From assembly GCA_910579485.1 (NCBI GenBank), contig CAJTVO010000013.1, positions 1 through 40,566 on the forward strand: a DNA stretch of 40,566 bases. Reading direction: 5' to 3'. This document shows positions 31,692 to 39,035 of this stretch, one piece after another (positions within the stretch are counted from its first letter, which is position 1; every line of letters starts with the position of its first letter). Under the pieces are notes generated by a model that was not told the DNA's origin, made no database searches, and saw only the letters and a program-made list of their open reading frames with translations. Origin of the DNA: an uncultured Oscillospiraceae bacterium (lineage in GTDB: Bacteria > Bacillota > Clostridia > Oscillospirales > Oscillospiraceae). The translations under genes and the position numbers were made by a program.

Positions 31692-32864
31692 ATGAAATAT
31701 CAAAATGCAGACCATATACTGCCCAAGGAGCTGGTTCAGGCAATACAGCAGTATGTGCAGGGAGGATACCTGTATATCCCGGCCAGAGGCGGACCCGCCA
31801 TATCCGTCACCGGCTATAGGATGGAATTGGAAAAACGGGATGCACATATTTACTCCAAGCATCTGGCAGGTATGCGCAGCAAGCGGCTGTCTGAAAAGTA
31901 CAGCCTGTCGGAATCAAGCATACGGAGGATCGTACTTAAGCAAAGGAGGGCCTATATGGCTATGACCGGTAAAATTTCAAGAATCCTCTTCCATTGGGGT
32001 TTACAGGATGCGGACATATGGCAAATATACGGCACTGTTTGGCAAGTGGGCAGGGATCGTGTGCTGAAGGTCTATCAGGCCCCGGACATACTGGAGCGGA
32101 ATCTGAAAATTATGGAAGTGCTGGGCGGGATGCAGATCCCTGTCGGAAAAATCGTGCCCACGGACGATGGCCGGCAATATGCGTCGGAAGACGGCACATT
32201 CTATTTTCTGTCTGAGAAGCTGCCTGGCGGCAGTCTTGTGGAGCTTCAGGATATCAGGGACGCCGCGGCCACGATGGGGGAAATCATTGCCCGTCTCCAT
32301 ATCGCTTTTCAAAAGTGTGAAGGCCATATTGACTTCTGGCACAACAGCCTCCTGGGCGAGATGAACGGCTGGGTCAGACAGAGGATGGAAAATGGCGGCT
32401 GGCAATACGTGTCCAGGGAGGAGTACGATGCCGCTGTATCCGGACTGGCGGCGGTATACGGCGAACTTCCGGTACAGCCGATCCACAGGGACGTCCACTT
32501 CGGCAATTTTCTTTTTGCGGACGGAAAATTTTCCGGCTATATTGATTTTGACCTGAGCCAGAAGAATATACGCATTTTTGATCTGTGCTATTTCCTGCTC
32601 GGATTGTTGTCGGAAGAGGAGAAATTGGAGATCACGGAGGAACAGTGGTTTTCTTTCGTGGGTGACGTCTTTGCCGGGTACGCCTCCAGGCTGGAGCTTT
32701 CTCCGGCGGAGAGAGCCGCCGTCCCCTGTGTGATGGAATGCATCGAGCTGCTCTGTGCTGCTTACTTTGACAGCATACAAGATGTTCGCTGCGCAGAGGA
32801 TGCCTGCAAATTATTCCAATTTGTCCGGGACCGGGAGCGCGGGATATTGGACGCTGTCCGATAG
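31692..32864 (+). CDS. Fusion of CD3324-like DNA-binding domain and phosphotransferase-like kinase
   Basis: This is a 390-residue protein. Residues 1 to about 92 match the CD3324 family, a short Mor-like helix-turn-helix protein of Clostridia: 'ILPKELVQAIQQYVQGGYLYIPAR' and 'SEKYSLSESSIRRIVLKQRR'. From about residue 100 it is an aminoglycoside/choline-phosphotransferase-type kinase: 'VWQVGRDRVLKVY' as the Gly-poor nucleotide loop and lysine strand, the catalytic loop IHRDVHFGNFLF and the metal-binding YIDFDLS. A small-molecule kinase tied to its own DNA-binding domain is implied, but the substrate is unknown. ATG 31692 follows GGGAG. A longer frame from 31584 crosses the promoter. Codon use is visibly less GC-rich than in neighbours, hinting at transfer. 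Confidence 0.83.
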   Translation: MKYQNADHILPKELVQAIQQYVQGGYLYIPARGGPAISVTGYRMELEKRDAHIYSKHLAGMRSKRLSEKYSLSESSIRRIVLKQRRAYMAMTGKISRILFHWGLQDADIWQIYGTVWQVGRDRVLKVYQAPDILERNLKIMEVLGGMQIPVGKIVPTDDGRQYASEDGTFYFLSEKLPGGSLVELQDIRDAAATMGEIIARLHIAFQKCEGHIDFWHNSLLGEMNGWVRQRMENGGWQYVSREEYDAAVSGLAAVYGELPVQPIHRDVHFGNFLFADGKFSGYIDFDLSQKNIRIFDLCYFLLGLLSEEEKLEITEEQWFSFVGDVFAGYASRLELSPAERAAVPCVMECIELLCAAYFDSIQDVRCAEDACKLFQFVRDRERGILDAVR

Positions 32865-32874
32865 AGGAAGTCTC

Positions 32875-32949
32875 TTGCGGCCAGGCACCCTGCATGGTAT
32901 AATGACCGCACAACGGGCGATTACCGCCAGAGGAGGCATATTGATTTAG
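32875..32949 (+). promoter_or_regulatory. Orphan promoter and ribosome binding site without a gene
   Basis: TTGCGG (32875-32880), 17 bp and TATAAT with TG extension (32898-32903) are followed by AGGAGG (32931-32936). No sensible start codon follows: TTG at 32941 is stopped two codons later, and an open frame beginning with ATT at 32940 runs into the spoVAE terminator. It may be the relic of a lost gene or a short leader RNA. Confidence 0.4.
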
Positions 32950-33015
32950 TACTGCTTTATCATGCTACCCTCTCTGTATACTCCGTTACCCCTGCGCCGC
33001 GCGAAGCGCGTCCAA

Positions 33016-33051
33016 AGAAAAAAAGCGGAAGCGGCCCCACGCCGCTTCCGC
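33016..33051 (-). terminator. Terminator of the spoVAD-spoVAE operon
   Basis: An 11-bp stem (33025-33035 with 33041-33051, loop CCCAC) is followed on the minus strand by TTTT-containing sequence. It lies 11 nt after the spoVAE stop. Confidence 0.85.
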
Positions 33052-33062
33052 CTTTTCGCGCT

Positions 33063-33419
33063 CTACCGCTTCTCCCCCGGCCTGAACGCCAGCGCCGCCA
33101 GAAAAGAGAACAGCACCGCCGCCGCGATACCTCCCGCCGTAGCGGTGAGCCCGCCGGTCAGAACGCCCAGCCAGCCCGACTCGCCCACGGCCTTGGACAC
33201 CCCCTTGGCCAGGTTAGAGCCAAACCCCGTCAGGGGCACGGTTGCACCCGCCCCGCCCCAGTCCGCAATGGGACCGTACACACCGATGGCCTCCAAAAAT
33301 ACGCCGGTCACCACATACCCCGTCAGAATACGGGCAGGGGTCAGCTGGGTTTTGTCGATGAAAATCTGTCCGATGGCACATAGGATGCCGCCGCACAGGA
33401 ATGCGTTCAGATACTGCAT
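33063..33419 (-). CDS. spoVAE: Stage V sporulation protein AE (SpoVAEb type)
   Basis: This 118-residue membrane protein has about three to four TM helices: 'FLCGGILCAIGQIFI', 'ILTGYVVTGVFLEAIGVYGPIADWGGAGATVPLTGFG' and 'GVLTGGLTATAGGIAAAVLFSFLAAL'. These are hallmark segments of SpoVAE. SpoVA proteins form the inner forespore membrane channel that imports dipicolinic acid during sporulation and releases it in germination. GAGGAGG precedes ATG 33419. It is 18 bp downstream of spoVAD. Of the usual spoVAC-D-E set, only D and E are here. Confidence 0.92.
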   Translation of the reverse strand: MQYLNAFLCGGILCAIGQIFIDKTQLTPARILTGYVVTGVFLEAIGVYGPIADWGGAGATVPLTGFGSNLAKGVSKAVGESGWLGVLTGGLTATAGGIAAAVLFSFLAALAFRPGEKR

Positions 33420-33437
33420 ACATGGTCGTCCTCCTCG

Positions 33438-34445
33438 TCATTTCTCAATGGTCAGCGCGTGGCAGATGGACGGGATGCTCTCCCCCTGGAAGCTGGACGT
33501 AGGCGACAGCAGCGCCCCCGTGGGGGCGAAGAGGATCTTTTTCAGATGGTTCGCCTCCATCTGCCGCAGCAGGTACCCGCACAGCACGCTGGCGGCGCAG
33601 CCGCAGCCGCTGGCCCCGGCGTGCATGTCCTGCTTCTGGATGTCGTAGAGCAGCATCCCGCAGTCCTGATAATTCTTGCTCATGTCCACTCCGTCCTGCT
33701 GGAAGAACTCCGTCACGATCTGATGGCCCAGCACCCCCAGGTCCCCGGTGAGGACCAGGTCGTAGTCCTCCGGCCCAGTCCCGGTGGCCTGGAAGTGGGC
33801 GGCCAGGGTGTCGTAGGCCGCCGGGGCCATGGCGGCCCCCATGTTGTTCACGTCGCTGATGCCCTTGTCCACGATCTTTCCGCAGGTGACGGCGGTGATC
33901 CTCGGCCCCGTCCCCTCATCCCCCAGGATGACGCACCCGGAGGCCGTGGCGGTCCACTGGGCGGTGGGGGTGCGCTGGTTGCCGTAGGGCACCGGCATCC
34001 GGTACTGCCGCTCGGCGGTACAGAAGTGGCTGGAGGTCATGGCCGCCAGCCGCTGGGCGAATCCCCCCGCAATGAGCAGGGACCCCAGGGCCAGGGATTC
34101 CCCCATGGTGGAGCAGGCCCCGTAGAGGCCGTAGAAGGGGATGTTGAAATCCCGCAGGCCGAAGGACGTGCCGATGCACTGGTTGAGCAGGTCCCCCGCC
34201 AGCACGTAGTCCAGCTGTCCCGGCGAGAAGCCCCCCTTCTCCAGCGTCCGGCTGAGGGCGATCTTCTGCATCGTGCTCTCCGCCTTCTCCCAGGTCTCCT
34301 CTCCGAAAAAGCTGTCCTCGCAGAGATAGTCAAAATATCCGGCCAGGGGACCTTCCCCCTCCTGTTTGCCGCCCACGGCGGCGTGGGCGAGGATGACCGC
34401 CGGTTTTTCCAGGGCCACGGTCTGCCGCCCCAATCGTTTCTGCAT
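33438..34445 (-). CDS. spoVAD: Stage V sporulation protein AD
   Basis: This 335-residue protein has the thiolase-like fold of SpoVAD, a subunit on the membrane that binds dipicolinic acid and is needed for its uptake into the developing spore. Typical segments: 'YFDYLCEDSFFGEETWEKAESTM', 'LAGDLLNQCIGTSFGLR', 'GLYGACSTMGESLALGS' (with the Cys at the thiolase position) and 'MHAGASGCGCAASV'. Length matches the family. GGAGG precedes ATG 34445. A SpoVAC gene, expected directly upstream, is absent; the upstream neighbour is divergent. Confidence 0.96.
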   Translation of the reverse strand: MQKRLGRQTVALEKPAVILAHAAVGGKQEGEGPLAGYFDYLCEDSFFGEETWEKAESTMQKIALSRTLEKGGFSPGQLDYVLAGDLLNQCIGTSFGLRDFNIPFYGLYGACSTMGESLALGSLLIAGGFAQRLAAMTSSHFCTAERQYRMPVPYGNQRTPTAQWTATASGCVILGDEGTGPRITAVTCGKIVDKGISDVNNMGAAMAPAAYDTLAAHFQATGTGPEDYDLVLTGDLGVLGHQIVTEFFQQDGVDMSKNYQDCGMLLYDIQKQDMHAGASGCGCAASVLCGYLLRQMEANHLKKILFAPTGALLSPTSSFQGESIPSICHALTIEK

Positions 34446-34515
34446 GGTCTCGCCTCCAAAACCGAACTGCGGGCATGGCCCGCGCTTGTGAGGCTAGTTT
34501 GCGCGTTTTTTCCCG

Positions 34516-34542
34516 GAATATGAGCAAGTTTAAAAAAATACC
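34516..34542 (-). promoter_or_regulatory. Candidate forespore (sigma-G like) promoter for spoVAD
   Basis: On the minus strand GGTATT (34542-34537), 14 bp and CATATTC (34522-34516) resemble the sigma-G pattern, about 70 nt before the spoVAD start. The match is partial, and sigma-A hexamers are not seen there. Confidence 0.35.
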
Positions 34543-34585
34543 GGCCCGCCGTTTCCAAAAGAAGGTCCGTTCCCAAAAATTCTTG

Positions 34586-34614
34586 TGGAAATTTCCAGGG
34601 AAGAAGCGTATAAT
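34586..34614 (+). promoter_or_regulatory. Promoter of the zinc-ribbon protein gene
   Basis: TGGAAA (34586-34591), 17 bp and TATAAT (34609-34614) lie 33 nt before the ATG at 34648. An alternative -35 TTGTGG would need a 20-bp spacer. Confidence 0.55.
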
Positions 34615-34647
34615 GGGAGAAATCACGAAAGCAAAGGAAGGCAAATC

Positions 34648-35247
34648 ATGGCGGAACAAACGAGGACCTTTGGATATATCTGTCCCTCCTGCGGCAAGGC
34701 GGTGCTGGCGGACCGGACCCGGTTCGCCCTGTCGGCGGCGGCCGTCGGCGTAGTCTGCGACTGCGGGCACAGCGAGCTGACGGCGGAGCCCGCCGCGCGG
34801 GCCTACCGGATCACCGTCCCCTGCGGCGTCTGCGAGGGAGAACACCGGGCGGAGGTCGCGCCGGAAAGCCTCCTGGAGGGCCCCGGGGTTGCCCTGGCCT
34901 GTCCGGAGACCAAGCAGCTTTGCTGCTATATCGGAGAGCGGGACCGGGTAGAGCGCTCCCTGTCGGAGCTGGAGCGGACGCTTGAAAAGAAAAAGGATCG
35001 GGAGGCCGACACCTTCGTAGACGACGTCGTCATGTACGAGGTCCTCTCCGAGCTGAAGGACATCGCCGCCCGGGATGGCATATCCTGCACCTGCGGGTCC
35101 AAGGGGTGTTCCCTGGACATCCACGGCGGGGCGGTAGATCTGATCTGTCCCGCCTGCGGCGGGAGGCTCCGCGTCCCCGCCGCCACGGATAACGACCTGG
35201 ACCGGCTCTGCTGTCAATACACGCTGACCATCCCGGGGAAAAAGTGA
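34648..35247 (+). CDS. Hypothetical multi-zinc-ribbon protein
   Basis: This 199-residue cytosolic protein has five Cys clusters: CPSC (12-15), CDC with a following His (about 34-38), CGVC...H, CTCG...C (about 150) and CPAC (about 171), suggesting several zinc ribbons or rubredoxin-type knuckles. A charged helical segment (about 95-130) with 'SLSELERTLEKKKDRE' could be a coiled coil. I do not recognise a family with a known function. ATG 34648 follows AAGGAAGG; a longer frame from 34585 includes the promoter. It is divergent from spoVAD and ends before a strong terminator. Confidence 0.75.
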   Translation: MAEQTRTFGYICPSCGKAVLADRTRFALSAAAVGVVCDCGHSELTAEPAARAYRITVPCGVCEGEHRAEVAPESLLEGPGVALACPETKQLCCYIGERDRVERSLSELERTLEKKKDREADTFVDDVVMYEVLSELKDIAARDGISCTCGSKGCSLDIHGGAVDLICPACGGRLRVPAATDNDLDRLCCQYTLTIPGKK

Positions 35248-35288
35248 CCCGCCCTTGTCCCGCGCCCAAAATATTCCCCCTGTGTGTC

Positions 35289-35313
35289 AAAAAAGATGCT
35301 TTGCATCTTTTTT
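35289..35313 (+). terminator. Terminator after the zinc-ribbon gene
   Basis: A perfect 11-bp AT-rich stem (35289-35299 with 35303-35313, loop TTT) ends in T6. Confidence 0.75.
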
Positions 35314-35324
35314 GAAAAGGGTCC

Positions 35325-35409
35325 GGGCCGAGTTCGGCCCGCAAAGTACTTTTTCGAGGTACACGCCCTCGAAAAAGTGATTAAATTTTATTCACGCCTT
35401 CGGCGTGAA
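35325..35409. repeat. Extragenic hairpin element, copy 2, with an extra hairpin
   Basis: Three stems lie in a row: GGGCCGA/TCGGCCC (35325-35331 with 35334-35340), a 12-bp stem (35348-35359 with 35367-35378) and TTCACGCC/GGCGTGAA (35391-35398 with 35402-35409). Read in reverse, the first two have the same order and shared words (ACTTTTT, AAAAAGTAC, GCGGG, GC hairpin) as the element at 25-82. Another GC stem (35461-35467 with 35471-35477) lies before the next gene. The 262-bp gap 35248-35509 is otherwise empty. Confidence 0.6.
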
Positions 35410-35509
35410 CTCCTGCGGAGGGCTTTTTGACAGACTGATTCCCCGTCATACCGCACCCCCGCCGCCCTCCGGGCGGCGAAGAAGCCCCCAAGAACGATCG
35501 AGGTGTACA

Positions 35510-36676
35510 ATGATCCATTTCCTTGCCAAGCACTTGATAAAAGACCACGAAAACATCTCCTCCCCGGCGGTCCGCCGGGCCTACGGCATCCTCTGCGGCT
35601 GCGTGGGCATCGGCCTGAACCTCCTTCTCTTTGTGGGAAAGCTCCTTGCCGGCATCCTCAGCCGCTCCATCGCCGTCACCGCCGACGCGGTGAACAACCT
35701 CTCCGACGCCGGTTCCTCCGTAGTCACCCTCCTGGGCTTCAAGCTGGCCGCCCAGGAGCCGGACCAGGACCACCCCTTCGGTCACGGGAGGCTGGAATAC
35801 ATCTCCGGCCTGGTGGTCTCCATGGTGATCCTCCTGATGGGGGTGGAGCTGGGAAAGACCTCCCTGGAGAATATCCTCCACCCGGAGCCGGTGGACTTCA
35901 GCCCCGTGGTGGCGGTCATCCTCTGCGCCTCCATCCTGGTGAAGCTCTACATGGTCCTCTATAACCGCCGGATCGGAAAGCGCATCCACTCCGCCGCCAT
36001 GGCGGCCACCGCCGCCGACAGCCTCAGCGACTGCCTGGCCACCTCGGCGGTGCTGCTGGGCACCCTGGCGGGGCGCTTTCTGGACCTTCATATAGACGGC
36101 TGGTGCGGCGCCGCTGTGGCGCTGTTCATCTTATGGTCCGGCTTCGGGGCGGCCAGGGAGACCATCAATCCCCTGCTGGGGCAGCCGCCCTCCCCGGAGT
36201 TCGTGGAGCAGATCCGCTCCCTGGTCCGGGCCCAGCCCCAGATCATCGGCATCCACGACCTGATCGTCCATGACTACGGCCCCGGGCGGCGCATCCTCTC
36301 CCTCCACGCGGAGGTACCCGCCAGCGGGGACATCCTGGCGCTCCACGATGTGGTGGACGCCCTGGAGAAGCAGCTCAACGAGAAGCTGGGCTGTCTGGCC
36401 ACCATCCATATGGACCCCGTGGTAAACGACGGCGGCGCCACCACCGAGGCGCGGGAGCGGGTCCAGGCGGTGGTCCGGGTGATCGATCCCGGCATCTCGA
36501 TCCACGACTTCCGGATGGTGCCCGGCCCCACCCATACCAAATTGATCTTCGACGCGGAGGTCCCCTACCAGTGTACATTGCCGGACCAGGAGATCCGGCG
36601 GCGCATCCAGAGCGCCGTCCAAGCCCTGGACGAAGCCTGGTCGGCGGTAGTGGAGGTAGAGAAGAGCTACGTATAG
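35510..36676 (+). CDS. Cation diffusion facilitator, manganese-type metal exporter
   Basis: This 388-residue CDF transporter has six TM helices (about 25-205) followed by a long cytosolic part with two consecutive metal-domain-like segments (about 210-290 and 310-385). The metal-site residues are N62-x3-D66 in TM2 and D170-x3-D174 in TM5. This NxxxD/DxxxD set is the one seen in manganese exporters such as MntE, whereas zinc members usually have HxxxD in TM5. HPFGHGR (88-94) is the family loop. ATG 35510 has GAGGTG 5 nt upstream. Specificity is inferred from motif only. No metal riboswitch is visible upstream. Confidence 0.9.
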   Translation: MIHFLAKHLIKDHENISSPAVRRAYGILCGCVGIGLNLLLFVGKLLAGILSRSIAVTADAVNNLSDAGSSVVTLLGFKLAAQEPDQDHPFGHGRLEYISGLVVSMVILLMGVELGKTSLENILHPEPVDFSPVVAVILCASILVKLYMVLYNRRIGKRIHSAAMAATAADSLSDCLATSAVLLGTLAGRFLDLHIDGWCGAAVALFILWSGFGAARETINPLLGQPPSPEFVEQIRSLVRAQPQIIGIHDLIVHDYGPGRRILSLHAEVPASGDILALHDVVDALEKQLNEKLGCLATIHMDPVVNDGGATTEARERVQAVVRVIDPGISIHDFRMVPGPTHTKLIFDAEVPYQCTLPDQEIRRRIQSAVQALDEAWSAVVEVEKSYV

Positions 36677-36718
36677 CCCCCCTCCGCAAAAAAGCTGTAA
36701 AGCATCTTTTTTGACATA

Positions 36719-36752
36719 AAATGCCCCCGTACTGATCAGTACGGGGGCATTT
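36719..36752. terminator. Bidirectional terminator between the CDF gene and trxA
   Basis: A perfect 34-bp palindrome (17-bp arms, centre TGATCA) with A-rich and T-rich ends lies between the convergent genes. An AT-rich imperfect hairpin (36687-36712), sharing GCATCTTTTTTGA with 35303-35315, precedes it. Confidence 0.88.
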
Positions 36753-36757
36753 CACAA

Positions 36758-37084
36758 TCAGACCTTCGTGGGGTCCAAACCGATCATCTCCAGGATCTCG
36801 GCCTTGGACTTGCCGCCCACCTCCCGGCGGACGGGCTCGCCGTTTTTGAACAGCATCAGGGTGGGGATGCTCATGATCCGGTACTGGCGGGCCAGCTCCG
36901 GCTCATCGTCCACGTTCACCTTTCCTACGGTGACTGCAGCCTGCTCTTCGGCCACCTCGTCCACCGTGGGGGCTAGGGCCATGCAGGGCCCGCACCAGGA
37001 GGCCCAGAAATCCACCAGCACCGGCTTCTCCGCGCGGAGGACCTCCTGGGCGAAATTATCCTTTGTCAGCGTGATATGCGCCAT
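36758..37084 (-). CDS. trxA: Thioredoxin
   Basis: This is a 108-residue classical thioredoxin with the redox pair in WCGPC (C31, C34), the buried Asp in VDFWASW (D25) and the cis-Pro in SIPTLMLF. It reduces protein disulfides in the cytosol, recharged by thioredoxin reductase, which is not in this window. AAAGGAG precedes ATG 37084. It follows the EFR1 gene by 68 bp; a 5-bp hairpin (37138-37150) lies between, so co-transcription is possible but not certain. Confidence 0.96.
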   Translation of the reverse strand: MAHITLTKDNFAQEVLRAEKPVLVDFWASWCGPCMALAPTVDEVAEEQAAVTVGKVNVDDEPELARQYRIMSIPTLMLFKNGEPVRREVGGKSKAEILEMIGLDPTKV

Positions 37085-37152
37085 GATCGCGTCTCCTTTC
37101 CGAAACTGCCTCTAGTATGTCCCGTTTTTTCTAAAATGAGCGAAGCGCTCCC

Positions 37153-37920
37153 TTACGACTCCACCCGGGGATTGTAGTAGCGCCCCCGGTCCTCCTCCGG
37201 CGTCTTCCAGTGGATGGCCTGAGCGGGACAGCGGTGGAGACATCCCAGACAGCGCACGCACTTGGACTTGACCCAGGCCGGCTTGCCGCCGGAGATCAGG
37301 ATGGCCCCGCAGGGACAGATCTCCTGGCACAGCCCGCAGCCGATGCAGTGGTCCGTCACCACGAAGGGCTTGGTGGAGCGGCCGTGGGCGTAGAGGGGGT
37401 AGAAAGCGGCCGTCATGACCCCGGGGACCGTGCCCCGGCTGCGGTTATAGTCCCCGATGCCCTTGGACCGGATGGCCCGGGCGGCGTCGTCGATATAGGT
37501 CTCCGCCGCGTCCAGCCGCCGCTCGATCTCCTCCGGACCGGCCACCTTGAACATGGCCACATAGTTGTCCACCATGGGGATGCCGAACTGGGCGGAGAGG
37601 GTCAGCCCTTTCTCCTCCAGCAGCTCCGCCAGCTGGTCTCCCGCCGTGCCCGTGCTGCCGCCGCAGGTCATGACCGCGTAGATGTACTGGCCCCGGTAGC
37701 CCGTCAGCTCCAGCTTCTTCAAAAAGAACCGCAGAATACTGGGCAGGCCCCAGAAGTACACGGGGAACACAAAACCAATGCGCTCCTCCCGGGACACGTC
37801 ATAGCGGTAGCCCCGTCCCCGGACGGCGTCCCGCAGGGAGATGAGATGGTCCTCCCCGGCGGCGGCGATGCGCTCGGCGGCGTATTTGCTGTTGCCGGTA
37901 GCAGAAAAATAAAAGATCAT
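37153..37920 (-). CDS. EFR1 family ferredoxin with flavodoxin-like domain
   Basis: This is a 255-residue electron carrier. The N-terminal flavodoxin-type FMN domain (about 1-150) begins 'IFYFSATGNSKYAAERIA', the phosphate loop, and includes 'GFVFPVYFWGLPS'. A C-terminal 2x[4Fe-4S] ferredoxin (about 185-235) has CIGCGLCQEICP and CVRCLGCLHRCP. Such EFR1 proteins are common in anaerobic Clostridia and presumably pass low-potential electrons; partners are unknown. I chose ATG 37920, with GAGGAG 8 nt upstream, over a GTG three codons earlier. It lies 33 bp after the nucleotidyltransferase gene and before trxA. Confidence 0.9.
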   Translation of the reverse strand: MIFYFSATGNSKYAAERIAAAGEDHLISLRDAVRGRGYRYDVSREERIGFVFPVYFWGLPSILRFFLKKLELTGYRGQYIYAVMTCGGSTGTAGDQLAELLEEKGLTLSAQFGIPMVDNYVAMFKVAGPEEIERRLDAAETYIDDAARAIRSKGIGDYNRSRGTVPGVMTAAFYPLYAHGRSTKPFVVTDHCIGCGLCQEICPCGAILISGGKPAWVKSKCVRCLGCLHRCPAQAIHWKTPEEDRGRYYNPRVES

Positions 37921-37953
37921 AGGATGCACTCCTCACTCAGGCTTCTTGCGGGA

Positions 37954-38880
37954 TCACTCCCAGAGATTTTCGGGATACTGCCCCTGGTCCGTCTTCTCCC
38001 GGAGGGCGGCGACGACCTTCGGTTTGTCCTCCCGGTACGTAACGCCGAACCACTTCTCCCCGCTGGAGAGCACCCGGACCTGGGCACGGCCCCGGTCCAG
38101 CATATCGGCCACCATGACGGGCAGCTGGACCTCCCCCTTCTCCGGGTGGCGGGCCAGGGCGCGGCGGAGCAGGAGGGGGAAGCGTTCCTGGGCCTCCTGG
38201 AGGAAGCTCCGCTGGAAGCCCCAGAAGTTCATGGACACCAGGGTATCCCCCGCCAGCTGGTTCCAGGTCTGGCCGCCGTCGGTGGAAAAGCGGCCTCCCT
38301 TGCCGTCCTTCTCGATGCTCTGCTGCTCGACGATGTTCTCCAGCATACCGTCCTCGCTGACCCGGCACACGCCCCGGGTGACGCCGCCGTTCTGGGAGAG
38401 GGTCTTCCCCAGCCGGTAGCCCACCATGGCGTACTGGAAGCAGTCGGGGCGGTCGGTGTGGTGGGCCAGATAGTCGTACAGGACCCGGAAGGCTTCCGGT
38501 CCATAGTAGTCGTCGGCGTTGATGACGGCGAAGGGCCCCTTGATGAGATGCCGCGCCGCCAGCACCGCGTGGGTGGTGCCCCAGGGCTTGGAGCGCTCCC
38601 CGGCAGATATCCCGGCATCCTCCGGCAGGTCCTCCAGGCGCTGGAAGGCGTACCGCACCTCCATGCCCCGGCTGACCCGGTTACCGACCATCTCCCGGAA
38701 ATCCGCCTCCAGCTCCTCCTTGATGACAAAGATCACGGTCTCAAAACCGGCGCGCCGCGCGTCATAGAGGGAATAGTCAACGAGGCACTGCCCGCAGCTG
38801 CCTACGCTGTCCATCTGCTTCAGGCCGCCGTACCGGCTGCCCATTCCGGCGGCCAACACGACCAGAACAGGTTTCTCCAT
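37954..38880 (-). CDS. Nucleotidyltransferase (sugar-phosphate NTP-transferase fold)
   Basis: This 308-residue protein has a GT-A-like NTP transferase domain: the signature 'LAAGMGSRYGGLKQMD' (about 9-24), a later 'KPWGTTHAVLAA' and the metal-binding 'VINADDYYG'. It would transfer a nucleotidyl group to a sugar phosphate or related acceptor; the exact sugar cannot be told. Length fits the stand-alone clostridial group. GGAGG precedes ATG 38880. It is the first gene of the minus-strand run with EFR1 and possibly trxA. There is no clear connection to the redox genes. Confidence 0.85.
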   Translation of the reverse strand: MEKPVLVVLAAGMGSRYGGLKQMDSVGSCGQCLVDYSLYDARRAGFETVIFVIKEELEADFREMVGNRVSRGMEVRYAFQRLEDLPEDAGISAGERSKPWGTTHAVLAARHLIKGPFAVINADDYYGPEAFRVLYDYLAHHTDRPDCFQYAMVGYRLGKTLSQNGGVTRGVCRVSEDGMLENIVEQQSIEKDGKGGRFSTDGGQTWNQLAGDTLVSMNFWGFQRSFLQEAQERFPLLLRRALARHPEKGEVQLPVMVADMLDRGRAQVRVLSSGEKWFGVTYREDKPKVVAALREKTDQGQYPENLWE

Positions 38881-38903
38881 ATGTTTTATTCCTCCATCTG
38901 AAA

Positions 38904-38966
38904 GCCGGGCATCCGGGTCCCGCCCGGCGTTGTTTCTGGTTCGATCCCGGCGGGAGCCCGCCGGGA
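38904..38966 (-). promoter_or_regulatory. Two GC hairpins in the nucleotidyltransferase leader
   Basis: TCCCGGCGGG/CCCGCCGGGA (38945-38954 with 38957-38966) and GCCGGGC/GCCCGGC (38904-38910 with 38922-38928) occupy the roughly 95-nt transcribed leader. There is no T-run. The purpose is unknown; RNA stability or translational control is possible. Confidence 0.5.
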
Positions 38967-38980
38967 GTCCTCCACAAAAA

Positions 38981-39009
38981 AGGATACCATAGCGGCGGGC
39001 GAATGTAAA
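38981..39009 (-). promoter_or_regulatory. Promoter of the nucleotidyltransferase-EFR1(-trxA) run
   Basis: On the minus strand TTTACA (39009-39004), a 17-bp spacer and TATCCT (38986-38981) sit between the ModE-like gene and the nucleotidyltransferase. Confidence 0.6.
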
Positions 39010-39035
39010 CCGTAAATCAAAACCTTAAGAAAAGT

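Noticed and set aside
32940..33035. Short coding frame beginning with ATT behind the orphan promoter
   Set aside because: ATT is very rarely a start, the product has no likeness to any family, and it enters the spoVAE terminator. It is kept only as a possible relic.
35391..35477. Metal riboswitch upstream of the CDF exporter
   Set aside because: The hairpins do not match the yybP-ykoY or NiCo riboswitch consensus segments; they look like extragenic repeats.
37210..38901. Plus-strand frame opposite EFR1 and the nucleotidyltransferase
   Set aside because: It spans two real genes in antisense, has no Shine-Dalgarno and no recognisable motif.
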